From: Anaeropeptidivorans aminofermentans
Lineage (GTDB): Bacteria > Bacillota > Clostridia > Lachnospirales > UBA5962
Length of the DNA: 64,000 bases
Assembly (NCBI RefSeq): GCF_940670685.1
Contig: NZ_OW711693.1
Location: forward strand, 3,658,001-3,722,000
Reading direction: 5' to 3'
Each line of letters begins with the position of its first letter. Position 1 is the first letter of the stretch. The position numbers were made by a program, and so were the translations under genes. The notes under the pieces are model-generated. The model had not been told where the DNA came from. It did no database searches and was given only the letters and a program-made list of their open reading frames with translations. This document shows, in pieces, positions 1 to 8,125 of this stretch.

Positions 1-2
1 AT

Positions 3-59
3 ATGACCGTCCCGAAATACTTTAACTTTGTTCTGGAAAACGGCTTGATTATTCACAAC
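3..59 (+). other. C-terminal end of an intein in the VirB4 Walker A loop
   Basis: The 19 codons before the Ser of Walker A read as intein blocks F and G: TVPKYFNFVLENGLIIHN, with the penultimate His and final Asn, followed by Ser as the +1 nucleophile. VirB4 homologues have GTPGSGKS here, and these residues do not belong to that family. P-loops are a favoured intein insertion site. The N-terminal splice junction and any homing endonuclease lie before the window, so activity cannot be judged. Confidence 0.85.
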
Positions 60-1412
60 AGCGGCAAGAGCTTTTCAGCGAAACGTGAGATTACAAACGC
101 CTTTTTGATTACCACGGACGATATTTTAATTTGTGACCCGGAAGCAGAATACGCCCCCCTTGTGGAACGGTTGAAAGGGCAAGTGATACGCATATCGCCG
201 CAGAGCCGCCAATATGTGAACCCTATGGATATAAACCCCGATTACAGCGACGAGGACAACCCGGTTGCCCTGAAATCTGACTTTATCCTGTCCATTTGTG
301 AGGTTATCGCCGGAGGGCGGGACGGCTTGCAGCCCATTGAAAAGTCTGTGATTGACAAGGCGGTACGGGACGTTTACCGGGTGTACCTTGCTGACCCCGA
401 CCCGGCGCGTATGCCCATTTTGGAAGATTTGTATAATGCGCTTCTGGTGCAGGACAGCCCCGACGCGAAGCACGTTGCCGCCGCCCTTGAAATATATGTG
501 CATGGCAGCTTGAACGTCTTTAACCACAGGACAAATGTAAATGTTGACAACCGGCTTGTGTGCTTTGACATTAAAGAGTTAGGCAAACAGTTGAAAACTT
601 TGGGCATGTTGGTTATTCAAGACCAGATTTGGAACCGCGTCACTGTCAACCGGGCGCAGAAAAAAGCCACGCGTTACTATTGCGACGAATTTCATCTACT
701 TCTGAAAGGCGAATTAGGGGCTTGGAGTGTCGAGATTTGGAAGCGTTTCAGAAAATGGGGAGGTAGAAGAATAAGCATTGCTATTTTGCATAAATGTTTA
801 TTTGTTGCCGTCTTGATTGAAGCCGACAAGTAAAATCAAGATTATAAATGCGAAAGAAAACGGGAAAGGTTTTGCAATCCTAATCCGAGTGGAAGTCTAT
901 TTGTAAAAGGATAGACACACGCAACGCATAGCGGTTGACCCTTTGCTTGGAATAGCAAAGAATATAATACCGCCACGAGTTCGCATTATCGGTCGGCACA
1001 GCTAAATTAGTTGTGGTAAAAAGATATGCTATGCTGAATGTGAATTGACACATTGATGAAAATGGGCGAAAGCCCCAGAGATACGCATAAAAAGGCGTAT
1101 GTTAATAACAAACAGATACCCACTGGCATAACGCAAAATATCAAAGACCTGTTGGCAAGCGCGGAAATCGAAAATATTTTTGAAAACAGCGATTTTCTAT
1201 ATCTTCTCAATCAGGCAGCGGGCGACCGTGAAATCCTTGCGGAAAAGCTGCACATATCGCCCAAACAGGCAAAGTACATTACCAATTCCGAAGCTGGCGA
1301 GGGGCTTATTATCTACGGCAGCGTGATACTGCCCTTTATCGACCAATTCCCCGCGAATACAAAGCTATACGAGATTATGACGACCCGCCCGCTGGAAGCG
1401 GCGGGAGCTTGA
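3..1412 (+). CDS. VirB4-type conjugation ATPase, C-terminal half, interrupted by an intein and an intron
   Basis: This is the ATPase that energises assembly of the conjugative type IV secretion channel at the inner face of the membrane. The extein begins at the Ser codon 60-62, inside the Walker A loop (SGKSFSAKREI). Walker B, YYCDEFHLL, is at 675-701. The frame reads to the Gly codon at 762-764, is broken by 351 non-coding bases and resumes at 1116 with IPTGITQN. Joining the two restores the family sequence KWGG-IPTG and the conserved tail ENSDFLYLLNQAAGD. The stop is TGA at 1410-1412. About 333 extein codons are present; the N-terminal half and the rest of the intein lie left of the window. 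Seen: motifs and frames. Inferred: both interruptions are removed by splicing, so the protein may be functional. Confidence 0.88.
765..1115 (+). ncRNA. Group I intron in virB4, 351 nt, no ORF
   Basis: A 351-nt insert (117 codon lengths, phase 0) separates two perfectly joinable VirB4 exons. The 5' exon ends in U (764) and the insert ends in G (1115), as in group I introns. P1 can form between exon bases GGU (762-764) and GCC (807-809), giving the U-G wobble at the 5' splice site, and it is extended by a 10-bp stem, 770-779 with 793-802. Other helices: 811-818 with 834-841 (P2); GTCTAT 895-900 with 911-916 (P6); GCATAGC 926-932 with GCTATGC 1028-1034 (P7, enclosing P8 at 941-947/954-960). P9-like hairpins are at 1037-1054, 1064-1075 (GAAA loop) and 1081-1100. 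P3 and P4 were not resolved by eye. No homing endonuclease is encoded. Confidence 0.8.
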
Positions 1413-1442
1413 CCCGTTCCCCTCTCTATGCGATTGGAGGTG

Positions 1443-3551
1443 ATGAAGTATCGACAGAGAGCTAAAACGCCGTGACAAACGGGTGCAGAAAATGACCCGT
1501 GACGGCGCGTTTGAGAAAACCGAACCACCGGCACAGCCGAGCGTATCAGTCAAAGGGACAACGAGCCGGTATTTTCAAAGCCGCAGGACGCGGCGCAGCC
1601 CTTGACCCCGGAGCCGGGTGCGCCACTAAAACCGCCTTTGCCGCTTTCATCAGGCCGGGCGAAGCAGGACACCGGCGCAGCCGACCGCGTATTTGACCGG
1701 CTGGATACCGAACATAGCCGCCAAAAGCAGAAAAAAGCGGTAAAAAAGGCGAATGAGCTTATCCGGCAGCAGAGACAGCAAGGCCGGGAGCCGGAGCAGC
1801 CGGGAGCGCAGCCCCGGCAATCTTCCCGGTTGCAGTTTACCGACGAGGAACGTGCCGACCCTGCATTATCACGGTATATTCGCAAATCCGACAAAGCCGC
1901 TGACCGGCTGGACGTGGCGCGGGATAGGATACCCAAACAGAAAAAGCCTGTATTAGAGCGCACTTTTGACGAGCCGGACGGCAAAGCAAAGGTGCGTTTG
2001 CGTTTTGAGGATACCGGCAAAAAGCCCGTGGGGAAAATACGCCACAACCCCGTTGACCAACCGGCGCGGGAGCTTGGCGGTGCTGTTCACAACGAGATAC
2101 ACCGTGTAGAGCATGAAAACGCCGCTGTCGAGGGGGCGCACAAGGCCGAGCAGTTAGGCGAACGCGCCGGAGGGTACGCCGTCCGCAAGGTAAAGGAGGG
2201 CTACCGCAGCCATAAGCTCAAACCCTACCGCGCCGCAGCCAAAGCCGAGGACGCAGCTTTCAAGGCCAACGTCAATGTGCGGTATCAAAAGGCCTTGCGG
2301 GATAATCCGCAGCTTGCCGGGGCAAATTCCCTTTCAAAGTACATTCAAAAGCAGAAAATCCGCAGGGAGTACGCAAAAGCCGTTCGGAATGGTACGGCAC
2401 GGGGCGCGCGTGGCGCAGCCGCCACAGTGAAGAAAACCGCTCTAAAAGCCACCGAAACAGCACAGAAAACCGCTGCCTTTGTCACTCGCCACTGGAAGCC
2501 TATTTTAATCATTGTCGCCGCTGTTCTCTTGCTCATTTTTCTGTTTTCCGGCCTATCTTCTTGCGGGAGTATGCTGCAAGGCGGCTTTTCGTCCATTATC
2601 GGCACAAGCTACACCGCCGAGGACGAAGCCATAAACGCGGTTGATGCTGACTATTCAGCCCTTGAAATCGGCTTGCGGGAGCAGATAAACAATGTCCCCC
2701 GCGATTACCCCGGCTATGACGAATACCGCTATTTTGTGGACGAAATCGGACATGACCCTTTCGAGCTTGCATCTTACCTGACCGTTAAATATCACGACTA
2801 CACGCGAGAGGAAGTACAGGCCGAGCTTGCCGCCCTATTTTCGCAGCAGTATACCCTTACCATTCAGGAGGTTGTCGAAGTCCGCTACCGAACGGAAACC
2901 TATACCGACACATGGACAGACCCGGAAACCGGCGAAACCCATTCCGAAACCTACACCGTGGAAGTGCCGTACAACTATTATATTCTCGTTGTGACGCTGA
3001 AAAACAAGTCTTTGGGGAGCGTCGCCACCGCGAACCTAACCGCCGAGCAGCGGGAAATGTACGATATTTACATGGAAACGCTTGGCAACAAGCCCTATCT
3101 GTTTGAGGGTAACGCCAATGTAAATCGGGGCGAGTACACCGACTACGACATACCGCCCGAAGCCCTGACAGATGAATGCTTTGCCGCCATGATTGCCGAA
3201 GCCGAGCGATATTTAGGCTACCCCTACGTTTGGGGCAGCAGCAGCCCGTCCACTTCTTTTGATTGTAGCGGTTTCGTCTGTTGGGTTATCAATCAGTCTG
3301 GCGTTGGCAGCGTGGGGCGCACGACGGCGACCGGCCTTTTCAACCATTGCGCCACTATCCCGCCGAGCGAAGCGAAGCCGGGCGACCTTATCTTTTTCCA
3401 TTCCACCTATGACAGCGCGGGGCCGGTTAGTCATGTCGGTATCTATGTCGGAAACGGCATGATGATACATTGCGGCAACCCTATAAGCTATGCGTCGGTG
3501 ACTTCAAAATACTGGACGGAACATTTTTACGCTTACGGCAGATTGCCGTAG
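1443..3551 (+). CDS. NlpC/P60-type conjugation cell-wall hydrolase (CD1107/ORF14-like), 5' end frameshifted
   Basis: A membrane-anchored peptidoglycan hydrolase that opens the wall for the transfer channel. The continuous frame spans about 1515-3551, with no ATG near its start; TTG 1602 is the first usual start codon. Numbered from 1602: a charged Ala/Lys/Arg-rich N-terminal region, one membrane segment near residues 298-320 (PILIIVAAVLLLIFLF), then an NlpC/P60 domain with catalytic Cys near 555 (FDCSGFV), His near 611 (SHVGIYVG) and a third polar site HCGNP. Upstream, the expected N-terminus IDRELKRRDKRVQKM is readable in another frame (1450-1516). One extra A after the ATG at 1443 and one missing base near 1515 would restore a single ORF. 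Either the gene is damaged at its 5' end or the sequence has two compensating indels. Confidence 0.8.
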
Positions 3552-3567
3552 AAAGGAGCCGTGATAA

Positions 3568-4299
3568 CTGAATATCGTATCTTTTGGCGGCGGTACAAAT
3601 AGTGCCGCCGTTCTTGTTGGAATGTATAACAAGGCCATACCGATTGACCTTATTCTGTTTGCTGACACCGGCGCAGAATACCCGCATACTTATGAGTTTA
3701 TTGAAACAATGAACGGCTGGCTGCGCGACCGCAGCTTGCCACAAATCACCGTTGTAAAAAACGTAGACAGGTACGGCAATCGCTTTTCGCTGGAAATGGA
3801 GTGTTTGCGTTCCCACTCCTTGCCGTCCATAGCTTACGGGCATAAGAAATGCTCCCACAAACACAAAATCGCCCCGCAGGATAAGTTTTGCAACAACTAT
3901 CCCCCTTGCCGCGAGGTATGGGCGCGGGGCGAACGAGTGTATAAGTATGTCGGCTATGACGCTGGCGAACAGCGGCGGCACGACAACGCATTAAAATATG
4001 ACCTGAAAGACAGGAAGTATATCAAGAAATATCCTCTTATCGCTTGGAATTGGAACCGGGACGATTGTATCCGCGAGGTTGAAAAGGCAGGATTGCCGCA
4101 ACCGGGTAAATCGTCCTGCTTCTTTTGTCCGAGCATGAAAAAATATGAGATTGTCGCCATGAAAACACAGTATCCCGAACTATTCCAGCGGGCGGTTGCA
4201 ATCGAGAACAACGCCTTGCCCTATCTGACAAAGGTTAAGGGCTTGGGACGTAACTTTTCTTGGAAAGCCTATTTTGAACAGGAGGACATCACTGAATGA
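3568..4299 (+). CDS. PP-loop (PAPS-reductase-like) ICE enzyme with a CTG start
   Basis: A 243-aa member of the adenine nucleotide alpha-hydrolase/PAPS reductase fold often found in this ICE family; its substrate is unknown. The nucleotide-binding PP-loop SFGGGTNSAA lies at residues 5-14, so the ATG at 3622 would cut it off. The frame has a stop (TAA) directly before CTG 3568-3570, and a ribosome binding site AAAGGAG at 3552-3558 is well spaced for that CTG, so CTG is the likely start. A C-terminal GKSSCFFCPSMK pair of cysteines may bind metal or be redox active. It follows the NlpC/P60 gene by 16 bp and overlaps the DUF3847 gene by 4 bp, so it is cotranscribed with the transfer genes. Role in transfer or in DNA modification is unknown. 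Confidence 0.75.
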   Translation: MNIVSFGGGTNSAAVLVGMYNKAIPIDLILFADTGAEYPHTYEFIETMNGWLRDRSLPQITVVKNVDRYGNRFSLEMECLRSHSLPSIAYGHKKCSHKHKIAPQDKFCNNYPPCREVWARGERVYKYVGYDAGEQRRHDNALKYDLKDRKYIKKYPLIAWNWNRDDCIREVEKAGLPQPGKSSCFFCPSMKKYEIVAMKTQYPELFQRAVAIENNALPYLTKVKGLGRNFSWKAYFEQEDITE

Positions 4300-4553
4300 A
4301 ACTTGCGAAAATTGAAAAGGAAATGCAGCGGACGCGGGAAAAAATCGCGGAACTGCAAAACCACCTAAAAGGGCTTGACGCGCAGAAAACCGAACAGGAA
4401 AATCTGCAAATCATCCAGCTTGTACGTTCTTTGCGTCTTTCGCCGCAAGAGCTTAAAACTTTTTTACAGGCCGCAGCCGAGCAGCCCACCCCCGTGCCGG
4501 TTATGGCGACCGGCTACACTACCGAGCAGGAGGACAGCGAAGATGAAGAATAA
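4296..4553 (+). CDS. DUF3847 small coiled-coil protein
   Basis: An 85-aa protein with a charged helical N-terminus (KLAKIEKEMQRTREKIAEL) predicted to form a coiled coil, matching the DUF3847 family of Tn1549-like ICEs. The function is unknown. ATG 4296 overlaps the stop of the PP-loop gene (ATGA) and follows an AGGAGG-like site in its 3' end. Its own 3' end overlaps the start of the DUF4366 gene by 11 bp, indicating translational coupling within the transfer operon. Confidence 0.75.
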   Translation: MKLAKIEKEMQRTREKIAELQNHLKGLDAQKTEQENLQIIQLVRSLRLSPQELKTFLQAAAEQPTPVPVMATGYTTEQEDSEDEE

Positions 4554-5208
4554 AAAACGTATTTTAACTGCGCTTCTTGCCGTCGTGCTTTGCATGGCGG
4601 CTTTTCCATTGACGGCCTTTGCTGGCGGCGGTGAGGAAACCGAGCCGCCCACCGAAGCCACCAGCGAACCGACGACCGAGCCGGAGCAACCGGCGAACCC
4701 AAACCCCGTTGCCCTGACCCCGGACGGCAACCTTACCCTTGTTGACGATATAGACGGCGAACAGGCCGAGGATAAGCAGTTTCTTACCGTCATTACCAAA
4801 GGCGGCAACTATTTTTATATCGTCATTGACCGAGCGGGCGACAAAGAAAACGTCCACTTTCTTAATATGGTGGACGAAGCCGATTTGCTGGCTTTGATTG
4901 AGGATATGGACACCGTACCGGCGCAGCCGGTAATTACCCCGGAACCGCAGCCCGACCCGGAACCCGCGCTCACAGCGCCGGAGCCGGAACCTGAAAAGAA
5001 AGGCGGCGCGGGCGGTATTTTGCTTATCGTGCTTATGCTTGCGGCTGGCGGCGGCGCGTTCTATTACTTCAAAGTGCTAAAACCGAAACAGGCCGTACAG
5101 GGCGGCACAGACCTTTCCGAGCTTGACGAACTGGATTTTGACGGCGATAACGACGACTTTATGAGCATGGGAGTTGACGAGCAGGAACAGGAGGACGGCG
5201 AAAAGTAA
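4543..5208 (+). CDS. DUF4366 membrane-anchored secreted protein
   Basis: A 221-aa protein of the ICE transfer operon. It has a signal peptide (KKRILTALLAVVLCMAAFPLTAFA, cleaved after AFA), a Pro/Glu/Thr-rich stalk, a compact central domain of about 80 residues (residues about 50-130), a second Pro/Glu-rich stretch, a C-terminal membrane helix (GGILLIVLMLAAGGGAFYYF) and an acidic cytoplasmic tail. This is the layout of DUF4366 proteins, conserved next to the NlpC/P60 gene in Tn1549-like ICEs and presumed part of the envelope channel. ATG 4543 is chosen because the signal peptide starts there and AGGAGG precedes it in the upstream gene; the same frame stays open further upstream but only as a shadow of the preceding gene. 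Confidence 0.8.
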   Translation: MKNKKRILTALLAVVLCMAAFPLTAFAGGGEETEPPTEATSEPTTEPEQPANPNPVALTPDGNLTLVDDIDGEQAEDKQFLTVITKGGNYFYIVIDRAGDKENVHFLNMVDEADLLALIEDMDTVPAQPVITPEPQPDPEPALTAPEPEPEKKGGAGGILLIVLMLAAGGGAFYYFKVLKPKQAVQGGTDLSELDELDFDGDNDDFMSMGVDEQEQEDGEK

Positions 5209-5223
5209 CGACAGGGACGGAAA

Positions 5224-5252
5224 ACCCGCCGCCCATCACGGGCGGCGGGGGC
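5224..5252. terminator. GC-rich hairpin between convergent genes
   Basis: CCCGCCGCCC and GGGCGGCGGG form a 10-bp hairpin between the end of the DUF4366 gene (+) and the end of the small minus-strand gene. There is no clear T-run, so termination is possible but not certain. Confidence 0.45.
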
Positions 5253-5254
5253 TA

Positions 5255-5602
5255 TCACTCCACTTCCTCACCGAGCATAATTTTGGGCATGGTGGTAAGG
5301 CAGCGCGTCCAACGTTTATAAAACTGTTCTATCCCTAACTTGGATACCCGTGCATGGGCTTCTTTATCTTCTAATATCCAATGCAAAATGTATGTGACTT
5401 TGCCAACATACTTTGTAAGTTGTATGGGTGGTTCGCCGCTTTTCACGGCGTTAAAGTCTTTTTGCCGGTGTGTCCTTTTAATATATGTTACGTCGATAAT
5501 GCCGTCTTGGGATTTGTAAAATGCGGCAACCTCACGCATTAGCTGTTCAATTTCTTCTTGCTTTTCAACCTTTGCTTCATAAATGCAAACTTCATGGAAC
5601 AT
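5255..5602 (-). CDS. Dimeric alpha/beta-barrel (antibiotic biosynthesis monooxygenase-like) protein
   Basis: A 115-aa protein resembling the ABM/ferredoxin-like fold: MFHEVCIYEAKVEKQEEIEQL, an amphipathic helix, then beta-strand-rich segments. The start at 5602 is chosen over an upstream in-frame start because GGGGGTGA lies just before it. The gene points against the surrounding transfer operon, between the DUF4366 gene and topB, so it is an accessory insertion or an independently expressed cargo gene. The substrate is unknown; members of this fold include heme- and quinone-modifying enzymes and simple dimerisation modules. Confidence 0.6.
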   Translation of the reverse strand: MFHEVCIYEAKVEKQEEIEQLMREVAAFYKSQDGIIDVTYIKRTHRQKDFNAVKSGEPPIQLTKYVGKVTYILHWILEDKEAHARVSKLGIEQFYKRWTRCLTTMPKIMLGEEVE

Positions 5603-5673
5603 AACTTCACCCCCGTTTATAAACAAATTATACCGCAGAACCACCCCCAAAACAACCAAAAGGAGGACTAACA

Positions 5674-7788
5674 ATGCAACTTATTATTGCAGAAAAACCC
5701 AGTGTCGCGCAGAGCATCGCCGCCGTTCTTGGTGCAACCGAGAAAAAGGACGGCTATATACAGGGCGCGGGATATATCGTGTCCTGGTGCATAGGCCACC
5801 TTGTAGGCCTTGCGCCCGCACACGATTATGACGAACGCTATTCAAAATGGCGGCAGGAAGATTTACCTATCTTACCGGGCGAATGGCAATACGCCGTCAC
5901 CGCCGATAAGAAAAAGCAGTTTGCTATCTTGCGGGAGCTTATGAACCGCAAGGACGTTGACCGCCTTGTATGCGCCACCGACGCAGGCCGCGAGGGAGAA
6001 TTGATTTTCCGTTTTGTCTACCATGTGGCGGGCTGCAAAAAGCCCTTTGACCGCCTTTGGATTAGCAGCATGGAAGAAAGCGCAATCCGGCAGAGCTTTG
6101 ACAGCCTGAAAGACGGGCGGCAATATGACGACCTATACCATTCCGCGCTATGTAGGGCAAAGGCTGATTGGCTTATCGGTATCAACGCGACCCGGCTTTT
6201 CAGCGTCCTATACGGCAAGACCCTGAACGTCGGGAGGGTGCAGACTCCTACACTCGCCATGCTTACCGAGCGCGGCGCGAAAATATCCGGCTTTACAAAA
6301 GAAAAGTATCATCATATTCATATCGCGGCAGGAGGCATTGACGCTATCAGCAAGAAAATCCCCGCCGCCGAGGACGCACAGGCCATGCAAAGGGCTTGCC
6401 ATGAGGGGCAAGCCCTTTGTGTTTCTGTCACACAGGAGCAGAAAACACAGAACCCGCCGAAACTGTTTGACCTTACGAGCTTGCAGCGGGAAGCTAACCG
6501 GCTATTCGGCTACACCGCGAAACAGACCCTTGACTTGGCGCAAACGCTGTATGAAAAGCGGTTGCTGACTTATCCGAGAACGGACAGCCGGTTTTTGACT
6601 TCCGACATGGAAAAGACCGCGCCGGTCATTGTCAATCAGGCTGCGCTTGCCGTGGGCTTTATCCGGGGCAACGTCGGCATACCGGCTGATTATTTCGGGA
6701 ACGTCATAAATGACGCGAAAGTATCCGACCATCACGCTATTATCCCCACCATGACGATACAGGGCTTTGACCTTTCTACCCTGCCCGAAACGGAGCGCAA
6801 CATATTGACCCTTGTTTGTGTCCGGCTGATTTGCGCCATTCACGAAAAGCACATATATGAAGCCGTTACCGCGTCCTTTGAGTGCGCCGGATATTCCTTT
6901 ACCGCCAAAGGTAAAACTGTTACCCGCGAGGGCTGGAAAGCAGTTGACCGGCTTTTCCGTGCGTCGCTGAAGCTAAAGGCCGAGGACGACGGCGGTGCTG
7001 AAGCTCCTGAAGCTGACCGCGCCTTGCCGCCCATCAGCGAGGGGCAGACCTTTGAAATCGTCGCTGCTACCGTCACCGAGCATTTCACGCAGCCGCCGAA
7101 GCCCTACACCGAGGACACCTTGCTTTCCGCTATGGAACATGCCGGAGCCGAGGACACCAACGACGACGCGGAGCGTAAAGGATTGGGGACACCCGCCACC
7201 CGCGCCGCCATTATTGAAAAATTAGTATCGTGCGGCTTTATCCAGCGCAAGGGCAAGCAGCTTATCCCCACCCCGGACGGCGAAAACCTGATTGCCATTT
7301 TGCCCGACGTTCTTACTTCTCCGAAGCTCACCGCCGAATGGGAAAACGCCTTGACCCTGATTGCCAAAGGGGAAGCGTTGCCGGCAGACTTCATGCGGGA
7401 TATTGAGGGCATGGCGCAAGGCCTTTGCGTCAACTTCCCCCATGCCGACGACGACAAAAAATCCCTGTTCAAGCAGGAAAAAGAGATTATCGGCACTTGT
7501 CCCCGGTGCGGTACTCCTGTCTTTGAGGGTAAAAAGAACTTTTATTGCAGCAGCCGGGAATGTGAGTTTACCATGTGGAAAAATGACCGTTTCTTTGAAA
7601 GCCATAAAAAGGCCTTAACAAAGCCGGTTGCCGCCGCCTTGCTGAAAGACGGCAAGGCCAAAGTCAAGGGTATGTACTCCGAGAAAAGCGGCAAATCCTT
7701 TGACGCGGTTATCCTGCTTGCCGACACTGGCGAAAAATACGTCAACTATCGCTTTGAGCAAAAGGGAAAAAGGGAACAAAAGAAGTAA
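5674..7788 (+). CDS. topB: DNA topoisomerase III of the ICE
   Basis: A type IA topoisomerase (704 aa) that passes single strands through a transient break; ICE copies are thought to resolve transfer or excision intermediates. The N-terminal Toprim domain has MQLIIAEKPSVAQSIA and the acidic motif DAGREGE (Asp103). The active-site tyrosine is Tyr300 in TYPRTDSRF. LNVGRVQTPTLAML is the conserved strand-binding segment. The C-terminus has a Cys4-type zinc ribbon (CPRCGTPVF followed by CSSREC). AAAGGAGG precedes the ATG. Length and motifs match the Tn1549-type TopB family and the frame is intact. An oriT-like structured repeat starts one base after the stop codon. Confidence 0.95.
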   Translation: MQLIIAEKPSVAQSIAAVLGATEKKDGYIQGAGYIVSWCIGHLVGLAPAHDYDERYSKWRQEDLPILPGEWQYAVTADKKKQFAILRELMNRKDVDRLVCATDAGREGELIFRFVYHVAGCKKPFDRLWISSMEESAIRQSFDSLKDGRQYDDLYHSALCRAKADWLIGINATRLFSVLYGKTLNVGRVQTPTLAMLTERGAKISGFTKEKYHHIHIAAGGIDAISKKIPAAEDAQAMQRACHEGQALCVSVTQEQKTQNPPKLFDLTSLQREANRLFGYTAKQTLDLAQTLYEKRLLTYPRTDSRFLTSDMEKTAPVIVNQAALAVGFIRGNVGIPADYFGNVINDAKVSDHHAIIPTMTIQGFDLSTLPETERNILTLVCVRLICAIHEKHIYEAVTASFECAGYSFTAKGKTVTREGWKAVDRLFRASLKLKAEDDGGAEAPEADRALPPISEGQTFEIVAATVTEHFTQPPKPYTEDTLLSAMEHAGAEDTNDDAERKGLGTPATRAAIIEKLVSCGFIQRKGKQLIPTPDGENLIAILPDVLTSPKLTAEWENALTLIAKGEALPADFMRDIEGMAQGLCVNFPHADDDKKSLFKQEKEIIGTCPRCGTPVFEGKKNFYCSSRECEFTMWKNDRFFESHKKALTKPVAAALLKDGKAKVKGMYSEKSGKSFDAVILLADTGEKYVNYRFEQKGKREQKK

Positions 7789-7910
7789 CGCAGCAAGCAT
7801 AGGAAATGTAGCCACATTTCCGTAAAATCCCCGTTTTCGCCTGACGGCGGCAGCGGGGATTTCGCTTGTTGGGAAGTATCCCAAACCCTCTTTTCTTTTG
7901 ACGGAAAGGA
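7789..7910 (+). repeat. Three-hairpin oriT-like repeat, copy A
   Basis: Three consecutive hairpins. First, GGAAATGT-agcc-ACATTTCC at 7802-7821. Second, AAATCCCCG at 7825-7833 with CGGGGATTT at 7854-7862. Third, TTGGGA-agta-TCCCAA, followed by ACCCTCT and GACGGAAAGGA. The same block occurs in inverted orientation in front of mobC at 15,045-15,162. Flanking words (AGCAAGCATAGG, GCTTGTTGGGA, TCCCAAACCCTC) are nearly identical, while the middle hairpin differs in sequence but keeps a 9-bp stem. This is a second nic-region-like site or a structured leader RNA. Confidence 0.7.
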
Positions 7911-8125
7911 AAGGATTGGATTGTTCGCAGTAGTAGGCGTTGTGGGGCTTGTGGGAAAGTGCTTTGAGCTTAGTAAACGTCGGTTTTCGGTTGTGCGTAA
8001 ACGGTGTGGGAAACCTCGTTTTCCATGCCTTTTTCCATGACCGCAAAACCGCAAGCGATTACTTGGCGAGAGGTGCTTTTCCATAAATCCACGGCGCAAA
8101 TCACTTTCACGAAAGGAGCCGACCA
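7911..8125 (+). other. Leader region before the antirestriction gene
   Basis: A 215-bp stretch without a secure gene. A 39-codon frame starting TTG 7921 (LFAVVGVVGLVGKCFELSK) follows a possible AAGGA site and ends at TGA about 8040; it is too short and unsupported to call. A clear ribosome binding site GAAAGGAG lies just before ATG 8126. Confidence 0.4.

Noticed and set aside
765-1115. The virB4 insert as a second intein or a group II intron
   Set aside because: It has stop codons in frame, no intein motifs, and neither a GTGYG start nor a domain V hairpin. Group I features fit better.
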